62,000 bases of DNA from Nymphaea colorata. Its lineage: Eukaryota; Streptophyta; Magnoliopsida; Nymphaeales; Nymphaeaceae. Below are positions 49,856 to 61,146 of the stretch, piece after piece; the first letter of the stretch is position 1, and each line of letters starts with the position of its first letter. The stretch lies in NCBI RefSeq assembly GCF_008831285.2, contig NC_045140.1, positions 15,870,370-15,932,369 on the forward strand. The letters are read 5' to 3'. A model generated the notes under the pieces. That model saw only the letters and a list, made by a program, of their open reading frames with translations. It ran no database searches and had not been told where the DNA came from. The position numbers and the translations under genes are program-made.

Positions 49856-50282
49856 AAAACACTAAAAATTCAAAAAGAAGGATAAAACTTTAGTACGTAA
49901 AAAAAGAGGCATCGTCAGCTAAGGTCTCATTTTTATGATACAAAAATCCAATGCCGTAAACAACCCCAAGCATCATAACGTTGTTGTTTACGACCAGTTA
50001 TGAACTTAAATCAAATTAGACATTGACCCACTAATCAGCTTACATGTGAATAACCAAAGCTAATGCTTCTACAATCAACTCATTTTTTAGCATTGAAAAA
50101 GGGAAGAAGGAAACATCTCCAAGTCAAACTAATTATGTAGCTTTAAGTCCTGAACACTAGAAAACCAATTACACATGCAAATACATGAACAAAAACAAGG
50201 GTACTTACACAGATGTTTTTTGTTAATTTTACTATACTCTTTAGTATGCTTTCTTCAATGAGAGAAGAAACTACAACTATAC
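49856..50282. other. No gene recognised
   Basis: AT-rich sequence downstream (on the minus strand) of the LRR-kinase exon. It begins with a donor-like gtatag and may be old intron. Confidence 0.4.
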
Positions 50283-50606
50283 CAGCAATTGATGCCAGCA
50301 TGACATCAAGATCCAAATCAAGGCCAAACATGAGCAAATATAAAAGCATGAAACGTATGGCAGAAGCATAGAGATGCTAGGGCTTTTTAAACGATATCCA
50401 AGTTTAATAGGAGCAGCACAGAAACATGGAACAAGTGATGACAGAACATATTCATAGAAATTTTGAGTTGGACATGCCTGGACTCGAGAAACATTTGTGG
50501 AGTTAGAAGTGCCTCCAAAAGAGTCCACATTGTCATCAGGACGGGGTCCACAAAATTGTGTGACATTGAACTGGTTGGCACTTGAACACAAAGGATTCCT
50601 TGTAGC
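50283..50606 (-). pseudogene. LRR receptor-like kinase (subfamily VIII-1) ectodomain exon, frameshifted
   Basis: The minus strand reads from an acceptor (ttgctcag|gctac, 50606 downward) as NPLCSSANQFNVTQFCG, then ACPTQNFYEYV, PCFCAAPIKLGYRLKSP and PYVS. This is the juxtamembrane, cysteine-containing ectodomain after the LRRs in plant LRR-VIII-1 kinases (At1g06840 and relatives), cell-surface receptors. After PYVS, near 50345, the frame shifts. The expected YLT-GL-L-L-like stretch continues in another frame as YLLMFGLDLDLD, up to a donor-like gtatag. No LRR exons on one side or kinase exons on the other were found. It is a broken, isolated exon. Confidence 0.85.
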
Positions 50607-51280
50607 CTGAGCAATTCAAACAAATGCAATCCAATAAGACATATTGTATGCTAAATGTGAAATTTATCTAAATGAAGAACAAGAAAACTGATCCCGTAAA
50701 TTGAAAAGTAAACACACTGTAATCAGCGCATTGTTGAATACACCAATTAGCTAGGCATTTAAACATGGTTTCAAATAATTCACTTGTAAAAGTAAAGTTG
50801 CATTTTTGGTTAGTATTAATTTTAATCAATCATCCTTTGTTACATGCGATAAAAAGCTAGTAACTTTCTAATACTTTCCGCATAGTTAACGACATCACAA
50901 TTCTTATGGCATAGTTAGCAAGAAACGTGAAAGTTTATATTTTAGTTATTGTCATTTTAACGATAAAAAAAACGAATTTTAATGCTTCCTTCCAAGTAAT
51001 TAACAAATTTTTAGAAATTATAAGAATTTTTGAAATTATGTTTCACTGGCAAAATGTATTTGACATTAAATATTTGAAAAGTATAAAAACTCTGGGAAGT
51101 ACGAAAAAGATCACAAAGCTAGTAAAACTTTCAAAACAGTTTATAAGTGTCTAAAAAAGTTCAAATTAGTAAATATGAGAAATATTTAACATTTAGAAAA
51201 GGTAAAGAGTCATAATCGAAACAATATAGTCTTTCCAAAAGATGTGAAAAAGTGCAGCAATTTTGTAAAATTCGAAAAAA
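50607..51280. other. No gene recognised; AT-rich repeat relics
   Basis: The last 190 bp (51090-51280) match the start of the satellite's right flank (41928-42110). The remainder is AT-rich with no feature. Confidence 0.5.
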
Positions 51281-51452
51281 ATGAGCAATGGTTACAGGGG
51301 CATTATAAACGTTTGTAGTCATTATAAAAATATGTAAAAAATCTTGTAAAACAAAAACAATTGCTATCATGTTTAGAAAAAATAATGCAAAAAACAAACT
51401 CAAGAGAACGGTAGCTTTAAACAGGCTGAAATAATTGCCAAAAGGTCCATGA
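51281..51452. repeat. Dispersed repeat family C, copy 2
   Basis: Near-identical to 6592-6775. It directly abuts R1b at about 51456. See copy 1. Confidence 0.75.
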
Positions 51453-51456
51453 AATT

Positions 51457-52203
51457 GACATAAATAGAGTGCATTAACAAACCAAGCAGCTTCAACAATA
51501 ACAAGCCACAAACAATAAGCATACAGCTTTCCAATGGTAGACTATTCTGCAGCATTTCCAATGTAAGATAGTACAATCTCCACAATGTCATAGTCTGTGA
51601 CTTATGTCTGTCATATAACTACCATACCAGCAGTTCAAAAGGTTTTCTCAGCATCAAAGATTGCTAGTGGAAATAATCATTCACCAGTAAAGCCAATCAT
51701 GCTTTACAAGAGTGCAAAAGTATCAGCCTACTGTACAACAAGAAGTGCCTTAAGCAGAACGCTGTTGTTGTGACTTGTGTCTCAACAACACAACTATGAT
51801 TGATACATAAATGACCTTAACTATCCCATGATAACATGCAGCAACACTTAGAAAGCAAGATTAAGTCATTAAACCCTTAAACAAACTTCAACAACAACAT
51901 ATTTCTTTCAAAACAAACCTGAACAAAGACGTCCAACCAAACAACACAGCCACTGAAAGAGTACAAACAGTCTTATTTAGGAAAAACACTGTGATCGACC
52001 CCCTCCTACGTCAACAAAAGGTTCAATAGTGTTTCAACCATAAAAGAAGAGCTATGCCTAATATAAAGTTCAAAATCCACAAGAGTAGTAAATTTTACAA
52101 ACTTTGAATGCTATTTTCAAAGTAATTAGAAACTTTCCATAGACTTAGTCTAACCAGACGTTAAATTTTGTAAAAATTTTGTGAAGTCCATAAAAGGTCA
52201 AAA
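51457..52203. repeat. Long direct repeat R1, copy b
   Basis: Second copy of 46257-47005, at a distance of about 5198 bp. Its right edge continues into AT-rich tandem repeats (ccaagtaaaac), whereas copy a continues into R2. Confidence 0.92.
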
Positions 52204-53240
52204 ACCAAGTAAAACATTTAACATGTTTATAAGTGTACATAAACGTTACAACTAGTTTTTGACATTTTGCAGAAAACGTGAAGAGTCATAAATTTTCGAG
52301 AAGTAATAGTGTTCACAAAACATGTGCAAAAGAGCAAGAATTTTGTAAAACTAGAAAAAAATTGATAAAGTTTACCAATACTTCAAATTACGCACATATT
52401 TCACCAAAATGCATAAAAAAGGGTTAACTTTTAGAAATCCAAAAAAAAGTCCAAAACCATTAGCAACTGTAAAAAAAAAGGCAAAAGTTTCATCACGTCC
52501 AAAAACTTGCAAGAGTTGACAATTAAGAAAAACACCAATACTTACAAATTTTATCAGTTCAAAACAATACTTACAAATTTAAAAGATTTGTAAAATTTGC
52601 AAAAAGCTATATAAAACTTCTAAACAATTTATAAGAGATCAATACTGCTTTTGCAAATTTAAAGAGACATAAACTTAACAAAACAATAGTCATTCCAACA
52701 TATGAAAAAGTGCAACCATTTTGCAAAACCAGAACAGCTTTTGATTAAGTTTTGCAAAATTTCAAATAGCACATGAATTTGACAAAAACCATAAAAATGT
52801 CATCTTTCCAAAACCAAAACAATGTAAAGCTTTCTCAAACATTCAAAAATTTTATGGGATCAAAGCAACATTTGCAAAAGATTAAAAGAGTTCAAAAGTG
52901 CTTCAACCGTAAAAGAAAAGATATGCCAAATATAAAGTTTTAAAACCCATAAAAGTAGTAAATTAACAAAGTTTGAATGATACTTTTAAAGTAATTAGAA
53001 ACTTTCCATAGATTTAGTGTAGCAAGATGTTAAATTTTGGAAAAGTTCAAAAATTTTGTGAAGTTCATTAAACGTCAAAAACCAAGCAAAACCATTAAAA
53101 AGTTTATAAGTACATCAACGATGGTCGTAGTCTTTGACATTTTGTAGAAAACGTGAAAAGTCATGGTTTTCAAGAAGTAAAAGTGTTTGCGAAACATGTG
53201 CAAAATAGCAATAATTTTGTAAAACTAGAAAAAAAATTGA
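52204..53240. repeat. AT-rich decayed tandem repeat, related to 41915-43989
   Basis: Blocks of gacattttg(c/t)agaaaacgtga followed by gcaa(g/t)aattttgtaaaactag begin near 52261 and 53138, with a more diverged member near 52660. The family also supplies the end of R1 (about 46860-47000 and 52040-52200). No coding signal. Confidence 0.7.
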
Positions 53241-56200
53241 TAAGCAGCTAGAACTGAGGTCTCCTCTCTAAGGTCTAGATCAGAGCTCTCATCTAATCCG
53301 GTCTAGGATGTTGGATTGCGGATTTTGGAGGTCTCATTTTATCCGGTCTAGGACGTCGAATGAATATTTTTTTGAAAATGGATGTGAATTTTAAAAAATT
53401 AAACCCAAGTCTAGACCATGTTTAAAATCATTTTGAAAAATTATACAATCCAATGGTATTTAGAAACTTGAAACTTGAAAGTATGAAGGTGCATTTACAA
53501 GTTTGAGAATTTAGCACAGATTTAAGAAAAGTACGAAATCAAATCCAAAACAATTGAAGATCTCAAAATAAATTGAGAAAATTCACAAAAAAATGAATCA
53601 TAAGAATTTGAATTCAATTTACAAAATTTTGAAAAACTTAGAGAGTGGTTTCAAAAATGTATATAGACAAAGTAAAACACTGGAAATGATTTCAAATACT
53701 CATAAGGGATTTGAATCTGTTCAATGATGTTTGATTTAGGATTTGGATGCAAGAAATAGATCAGAGGTCTAATCTCATCTGGTATGGGATTCATACCTAC
53801 GGTTTGGATAAGAGGTCAGCTCTCATCTGGTCTAGGATGTTGTAGGTGGGAATTAGACCAAAGCACTAGAATAGATGTCCAAACTTATACCGTCTCAGAA
53901 GTTGGATTGGTAATTCGAAATTGGATTTCAAATTTAAAAAATCTGAACCCGAGAGTTCAGACCATGTTTAAAATCGTTTTACAAATTCGGACAACCTAGT
54001 GTAATTTAGAAACTCTAGAATAGAAAAGTGCAATTAAAAACTTGAGAATTTAACATGCATTTAGAAAATGTCGCACATCAAATACAAGAAATTTAAAGAT
54101 ACAACAAGAAATTGAGATGATTCTAAGAAAATGAAAAGAATTTGAAGCCAAATTGCACAACTCTGGAAGATTTGACAATGATTTCAAAGACTTATATACA
54201 CAAACTAATATTCTTCAAGTGATTTCAAAAATTCCTAAAGGATGTGAAAAGAATTTGCAACAAATCAGAAAATCACTCATTTTTTTATGTGATCAAGTAT
54301 ATGATGTTGGATTTGGGATTTTGATCTTGGAAATAGATCATAGGTCTGATCTAGTCCCCTACGCGAAAATTGAAGTTGGTGATTCTACCCTAAGATTTCA
54401 ATTATAAGTCTCATCTTATCCGACTTGGGATGTTGGATTTGGGATTTTGACCTAAGGTATGGATCAGAGGTCTCATCCAATCCGGTCTAGGATGTTGGAT
54501 TGCGTTTTCAACAAGCATCTAGAACAGAGGTCTCGTCTCTAAGGTCCAGATCAGAGGTCACATCTAATCCGGTCTAGGATGTTGGATTGCGGGTTTTGAA
54601 CTAGCAGTAAGAACGGAGGTCTCATTTTATCCGGTCTAGGACGTCGAATGAATATTTTTTTGAAAATGGATGTGAATTTTAAAACATTAAACCCAAGTCT
54701 AGACCATGTTTAAAATCATTTTGAAAAATTATACAATCCAATGGTATTTAGAAACTTGAAAGTATAAAGGTGCATTAACAAGTTTGAGAATTTAGCACAG
54801 ATTTTAGAAAAGTACGAAATCAAATCCAAAAAATCTGAAGAACTCAAAAGAAATTGAGAAAATTCACAGAAAATGAATCATAAGAATTTGAATTCAAGTT
54901 ACAAAATTTTGGAAAACTTAGAGAGTGGTTTCAAAGATGTATATAGACAAAGTAAAACACGGGAAATGATTCCAAATACTCAAAAGGGATTTGAATCTGT
55001 TCAATGATGTTTGATTTAGGATTTGGATGCAAGAAATAGATCAGAGGTCTGACCTGATCCGGTATGGGGTGTTGAAATAGGGATTCATAACTATGTTTTG
55101 GATCAAAGGTCAGCTCTGATCTGGTCTAGGATGTTGTATGCAGGAATCAAACCAAAGCTCTAGAGTAGAGGTCCAATCTTATACGGTCTCTTGGATTGGT
55201 AATTCGAAATTGGATTTCGAATTTTAAAATCTGAACCAGAGAGTTCAGACCATGTTTAAAATTGTTTTACAAATTTGAACAATCAAGTGTAATTTGAAAA
55301 ACTCGAGAGTAAAAAGTGCAATTAAAAACTTGAGAATTTAACAAGCATTTAGGAAATGTCACACATCAAATACAAGAAATTTAAAGATACAACGAGAAAT
55401 TGAGAAGATTCTACGAAAATGAAAAGAATTTGAAGCCAACTTGCACAATTTTGGAAGACTTGACAATGATTTCAAAGACTTATATAGACAAACTAATATT
55501 CTTCAAATGATTTCAAAAATTCCTAAAGGATTTGAAAAGAATTTGCAACAAATCAGAAAATCACTCATTTTTTTATGTGATCAAGTATATGATGTTGGAT
55601 TAGGGATTTTGATCTAAGAAATAGATCATAGGTCTGATCTAGTCCCCTACGCGATCAAAGGTCTCATCTAATCGGGTCTAGGATGTTGGATTGCGGATTT
55701 TGAGCAAGCAAGTAGAACTGAGATGTCATTTTATCCGGTCTAGGACGCCGAATGCATACATGTTTTTGAATGCAGATGTGATTTTTAAAATATACAAAAG
55801 TCTAGACCATGTTTAAAATCATTTTGAAAATTTATAAAATCCAATGGACTTTAGAAACTTGAAAGTTTAAAGTTGCATTTACAACCTTGAGAATTTGACA
55901 AAGATTTAAGAAAAGTATGAAATCAAATCAAAAAATATCTGAAGACACTAGAAATTGAGAAAATTCAAAGAAAATCAATCATAAGGATGTGAAGTCAATT
56001 TACAAAAATTTGGAAAACTTAGAGAGTGGTATAAAAAATGTATATAGATGAAGTAAAATACTGGAAATGATTTCAAAATACATAAGGGATTTGAATTTGT
56101 TCTGTGATGTGTGATTTAGGATTAGGATCTATAAAATAGATCAGAGGTCATTCCTGATCCGATATGGGTGTTGAATTAGGGACTTAGACCTAAGGTTTGG

Positions 56201-57130
56201 ATCAGAGGCATGGGTGTTGAATTGGTTTGGATCAGAACTCTGACATGGTCTAGGATGTTGTATGTGGGCTTTACATCAAAGCTCCAGATTAGAGGACTAA
56301 ACAGTCTCAGAAATTGGATTGGTAAATTGAATGTGGACTTTGAATTTTAATATTAAAATTTGAACCTCTAGTTTAGACCATGTTAAAAATCGTTTTCAAA
56401 ATTCATACATTTGAGAAATTAACATGCATTTTTAGGAAATGTAGCAAATCGAATACAAATCTGAGAAGATTCAAAGAAAATCAAAAGAATTTGAAGTCAA
56501 ATTGCACAATTTTGGAAAACATGGACAAGCATCTACAATGGTGGTCTCTCTTATTTAGTGTCCTCTAGGATGTCAAATGCATATTTTGAATGTGGATGTG
56601 AATTTTAAAATATGAAGACCATGTTTAAAATAGTTTTAAAAATTCATACAATCCAATGGAATTTAGAAACTCGAATGTTGACAGGTGCATTTAAAAACTT
56701 GAAAATTTAACAAAGATTTACGAAAAATACGAAATCAAATCTCACAAGAAATTGAGAAAATTCAAAAAAAAAATCAAATCATAGGAATTTGAAGTCAATT
56801 TACAAAATTTTGGAAAACTTAGAAAATTGTTTCAAAGATTTATATAGACATAGTAACATTCTTGAAATGATTTCAAAGATTGATAAGGGTTTTGAAAAGA
56901 ATTTACAATAAATTAGAAAACCTCTCATTTTATTGTGTATCTTGACTGTGTTTGGATCGAAGAAATAGACGAGAGCTCTAATCTGATTCCGTTCACAAAA
57001 TTGGATTTGGGATTTCGTCCTAAGATTTGGATCAGTTGTCTAATCTGATCCGGTCTGCGATGTTGGATTTCAGATTTGGATTTATGATCTAGAACAGAGG
57101 TCAAATCTAACCCAATCTACAATGTTGAAA
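53241..57130. repeat. Complex tandem repeat, about 550-bp units in a larger pattern of about 1.29 kb
   Basis: The landmark accatgtttaaaat recurs near 53415, 53961, 54700, 55250, 55806, 56377 and 56617. A longer pattern (agatcagag, then aatccggtctaggatgttgg, then gtccggtctaggacgtcgaatg-like sequence) near 53290 recurs at 54555 and again, shortened, at 55660. Each unit also has many gatcagaggtct motifs. Units are diverged, with internal deletions, so this is an old array. Short open frames inside carry no domain. Confidence 0.85.
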
Positions 57131-57419
57131 CAAGTTTTACTAATTTTCTGCATAACTTCTCCACCCAAATGTATGCTTTATACAAGACTTATTAAACATG
57201 AAATATACATGTCCAGCAGACAATGACACCTACATCTATGTCCGGAGTCACAAAGGAAGCATTATATTACTCTGTGATTGTAAGTTGAAGTCAAATGCAT
57301 CTGATATTCTAAACGAGAAAACAATACAAGGATGGATTCAAACCACAAACAGAAATACAGCATATAATCGTATGGAAAGGAAACTACATGCAGCAGATAA
57401 AACTTATCACTTTAGGATT

Positions 57420-57665
57420 AAAAGAAAACAGTGACCTGGTTGGCACTAGTAACATACAAATATAATGCAGTGAGACCACCAACAAACCAAACAAAAATGA
57501 ACCAGTAAATCATAAGTATCAGGCATGTTGGAGAACGCCCGACAGCTTGAGTGCCCACCTTCCCCATCCATGAAAAAGCATTGTCATTGAAGAAGGAAAC
57601 GTGAACCCAGTAAACAAATCATTATCAGAAGAGACCCAATTGCAATACCTGACAAAAACGCCCAA
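57420..57665 (-). pseudogene. Unidentified coding remnant with membrane-type segments
   Basis: On the minus strand one frame reads SGIAIGSLLIMICLLGSRFL (about 57660-57598). About 70 bp further another reads CLILMIYWFIFVWFVGGLTA then LYLYVTSANQ (57524-57431). Both are strongly hydrophobic and look like transmembrane helices. Between them a third frame gives FHGWGRWALKLSG. The frames do not join without shifts, so this is a decayed exon or two exons. I do not recognise the protein family. Its GC content is above that of the flanks. Confidence 0.35.
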
Positions 57666-57669
57666 TCTC

Positions 57670-58300
57670 CCCGGATGGCTGGTTGGAATTTGAACAGCTG
57701 CATAATGCGATGAATGCACAACAATAGTCACAGTAATGACCCAGCAACAAACCCAAAGACGATAAATGCGACCTAGCAGCAAACAGAAGCGGTAGTGGCG
57801 ACTCAGTAGCAACATCAACTAAACGGCATGCCCAACCGACAGCGGTGAACCAAAAGGTAGACGTCAAGAGTGACGCAAGCGGCAGACCCAACAGCAACCT
57901 AAGGGATGACACAAGGCGGTCAGACCGACAACAACGACCTAAGCGGCGACCCACAACAGAACCAGCAGGGACCCAAGCGGCGTACTAGAAAGCGGCGATC
58001 CAAGTGGTGACCAAAGCATCCGACCCAATGGCGAACCAAATGTCAGAAACCAGCAACAACTTCAACGGAAGAAACCCAACCAAATGTCAGAAACCAGCAA
58101 CAACTTCAACGGAAGAAACCCAAACAAAACTCCTAGCACAGAGCCGAAATGAAAGACCCCAGCCTGCAATGATAAACCTGACCGACTATAGAGGAACCCC
58201 AATAGGAAACCACACATGAACACAACTGAAGGGCGGAGAGGACTGCCAACACCCATCACACACCGGCGATGGCTGCCGGCCAAAGGAGGAAGTTAAGGGA
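57670..58300. other. GC-rich stretch with short repeated motifs
   Basis: Short irregular repeats of aagcggcgaccca and similar occur from 57780 to 58030, followed by a 44-bp tandem pair. The open frames on both strands are compositional. This could be intron or 5' region of the minus-strand candidate at 58355-58567. Confidence 0.5.
58034..58121. repeat. 44-bp perfect tandem duplication
   Basis: Units start at 58034 and 58078, each beginning aaccaaatgtcagaaaccag. No differences seen. Confidence 0.92.
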
Positions 58301-58310
58301 CGCCCTTAAA

Positions 58311-58326
58311 GAGAGAGAGAGAGAGA
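58311..58326. repeat. Short (GA)8 microsatellite
   Basis: Eight GA units. Confidence 0.9.
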
Positions 58327-58354
58327 CATGGATGTATCAACAACCTAAGAATTA

Positions 58355-58567
58355 GAGCAAACAAGAGCAGGGAGGAAGCGTATCTTGCCCGGGAGTGAGA
58401 ATCGAGATAGCGGACAGGCCTTTGCCGCCCACACCGATGAAATGACTCCACTCCATCTTCTCATCGCTTGCTGCAACAGAAGCATTCAAAGGTGACATTT
58501 CTTTCCGGGTAATCGACGACGCAGAGGGCTTTTCCCTTTTAGGTGCCATGAAGGAAGAAACCGCCAT
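58355..58567 (-). CDS. Possible first exon of a MurC-like Mur ligase (partial)
   Basis: The minus-strand frame starts at an ATG at 58567 (a second is at 58549) and reaches EWSHFIGVGGKGLSAISIL. This resembles the N-terminal nucleotide-binding signature of UDP-N-acetylmuramate-L-alanine ligases (HFxGxGGxGxSAxA). Plants keep plastid homologues of several peptidoglycan enzymes. The first 40 residues are serine/lysine-rich, which could fit a transit peptide. After ILTPGQ the similarity ends; ccgg|gcaaga could be a GC-AG donor. No further Mur domain was found toward 57 kb. The GC-rich upstream sequence (58570-58820) fits a gene start. The call rests on one short motif. Confidence 0.4.
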
Positions 58568-58569
58568 AA

Positions 58570-58945
58570 ATCAAGAAGAAAGTGGGAAGGAGAGGATGAA
58601 GCGTGGTGTCGCGGACACTTTCAGACCAAGAAATTTGGATCCGCTTACTGCTGCTTCTTCGCATCGCATGGGCATGGGCAGATCTCGCAGTCATGAAGAT
58701 CTAAGATCTCCACTCTCACTAGTAATCCGGCCTTGCTTTCTTTACGGAGATCCACAGTGTTCTTCTTGTCATCACCACGTCACGGCCCTTCGCTTATGGT
58801 CGAACCTACCAACCTCGCTTAGATGAAAAAAAAGATGGGAGAGACTAAGACGATGGAAAAATTTTAAAAAGCGATGAAACCTTGCCCTTTTCAGTCGAGA
58901 CGATCGAGAGAGAGAAAAAAAAAGACAGGGGGAAAAGTTTAAAAA
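58570..58945. other. GC-rich upstream region, possible promoter of the minus-strand candidate
   Basis: Higher GC than the surroundings, with poly-A and GA-rich stretches at 58825-58925. I see no clear TATA box. The open frames have no domain. Confidence 0.3.
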
Positions 58946-59020
58946 ACAAGGGACCGCGTGCCAACCGCGTCAATGGTTGCCGTGTCCAAACCACGTCAAG
59001 GGTTGCCGTGTCCAAACCGC
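58946..59020. repeat. 26-bp tandem repeat, about 2.5 units
   Basis: Full units start at 58971 and 58997, each containing ggttgccgtgtccaaacc. A partial unit (gtgccaaccgcgt) precedes them. Confidence 0.85.
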
Positions 59021-59219
59021 ATTGCATTAATTGACGACGAAGTGCTCGAATTACCGGTACCTGGCCGGGGCTGGAATGGCTATTGGCTAATCCAAGACGC
59101 AACCCTCGAAAACCTACCAGTAAAACCGTGGTTTCAGACTTTCAGTTTACCCTCCAGATTTGCAAATTTTGGAACTTGGAGCAAACCAGACACGGCCACG
59201 TTTTCTAATTCTTGATCCT

Positions 59220-61146
59220 GAGAGTTAATTTCATACTTGTCCCTTAATTAATTTTCCAGTAGAAGTTCTCCTATATGATAGGAGGCAGGAGGCAAATCTT
59301 CGCCTTTCAAGTCAGATTTTCCTCAATAAGAATCAGATTTAAATCCACACCCGCGAAATTGAAGTCAAATCTGACAGGAATAAGATTCAACTTCTACGCC
59401 TAATTGGATTAAGCCTAATTGGATTGCAAATTTATCGGCTCCGAGGTTCAAGTGTGGGTTTGAATACATGAAACACATCAAATCCAAGATTATAATCTAA
59501 ATCTCTCTTGCCGTACGATCAAGGCATCGAACATAATTTTTGTCTCGCAATTGACGGACATAATTGGTTTACGATAGCCTATTTTGTTAACAAAGTCAGA
59601 ACCTTATTGCAAACAACAATATTCAAGAATTGTGATCACTCCATGAGACTAAGTTAGATCAATGGTAAACTGTCAAGTCATGTATTCTTCCAACTCCGTC
59701 ACAAGGCAACTATGGTACAAGAAATGCAACATAAAAGTTCACCAAACTCTATCCATCATCTAGAAAAATTAAATGGATAAATGCATACGTAATTTACCTT
59801 CCCCTTACCTATAATTCAAAAAATTGCAAAGCAAGAGATTTCTTAATGAACTAATAAATGCTAAGCAGACAATTCAATATACAAAAAAAAAACACTATTA
59901 TAAACATAGATCATGAATTGAAAAAGTTAAAAAGAAATACGACTGAACAGACCGGATTCTAGTTCATGATAGTTGATGGAACTGTGGTTTGACAACAATC
60001 AACTAAACGTGGTTCATAATGAAGACACGCATACAATGGTGTAAAGATGCATGATGTGATCCATATTGGTAGGATTCAAGGTTACATACGTAATGTAAAA
60101 ATAGATAATTTAATTTTTAAACATTAAGAATTCACCTAAAAATTTTAAAAACAAAAAACACATGGAAATAAGAAAAAGTTAAAACTACTAAAATTTTTCT
60201 CTCCATGGACATGAAATGCATAGACATAAAAATAACAAGTAAATGCTGCCTACGCTACCTACAAAATGCATTTTCCATAAGAAAAAGCAGAAATGACAGG
60301 TTAAATAATTCTCAACACTTTGAGACTCATTGAAACGAGCAAGTTTTCTTTCTATGTGACACACTCCTTGGAACCTTTAAATAACTTAGAATCTCTAGAA
60401 AATCTTTGACAACAATAGACTCTGGTATACCATGGATGTTCTGTGTTCATTTAGATGAGGTCAAGCTTAACATTCAACCTTCAGAAGTTTTAATAACATC
60501 AAGTGAAATTGCACCTCTATGTGGCTGGCGGACGATCATAGACCTCAACAAGACTATTATAAGGGTAACTGACAAATAGCTTTATAAGAAGGGCATCTGA
60601 ATTGTTCTTGTTTTCCTACATGATCAAATATTCACATCCAAATCCACAATCTAAATTCATATCCCTATAAAGCCTGAAATACATCGAGTGCATGAGGTCC
60701 ACTTTCCCATTTGCCTTTGCCCACTAAACAATGGTAACTTTATGTGTGAACAATGATAGATAAACAAAACAAGAAAGTAATAAATGGGGCTAATCCATAA
60801 CCCTCCAAAGTCACAACTAATCAACAACTTGAGCATTGAACAGAGCGTTGTGTTAAGTACATGAAAAAAAGAAAATGAGTAGCAATAGTCTACTGCCCAC
60901 GATGTTGAACTATATGAATGAACTTAAAAGCGCAAAGCTGCTTCAGTTTGAGGGTCACAAATTTGTCCATAATACACATAAAATGCATCTGAATAACTGA
61001 AAACAATAGAAAAATCTAAGAGCTTTGTGAGAAGTACAAATACATGCATGAATACAGGCAGTCACACTAACAATCATTTTGAAAAAACCTGAAAATTGAG
61101 AGTAGAGCTAGCATTGTAGGGCATGCAAAATCATACTGGGTTCAAA
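59220..61146. other. No gene recognised
   Basis: About 1.9 kb of AT-rich sequence without open frames of note, splice-flanked coding stretches or clear repeats. Confidence 0.5.

Noticed and set aside
46257-52203. R1 copies as the two LTRs of a retrotransposon
   Set aside because: Flanking bases do not match as a target-site duplication. There are no TG...CA ends, and the 4.4 kb between them contains no retroelement genes but a host gene exon and other repeats.
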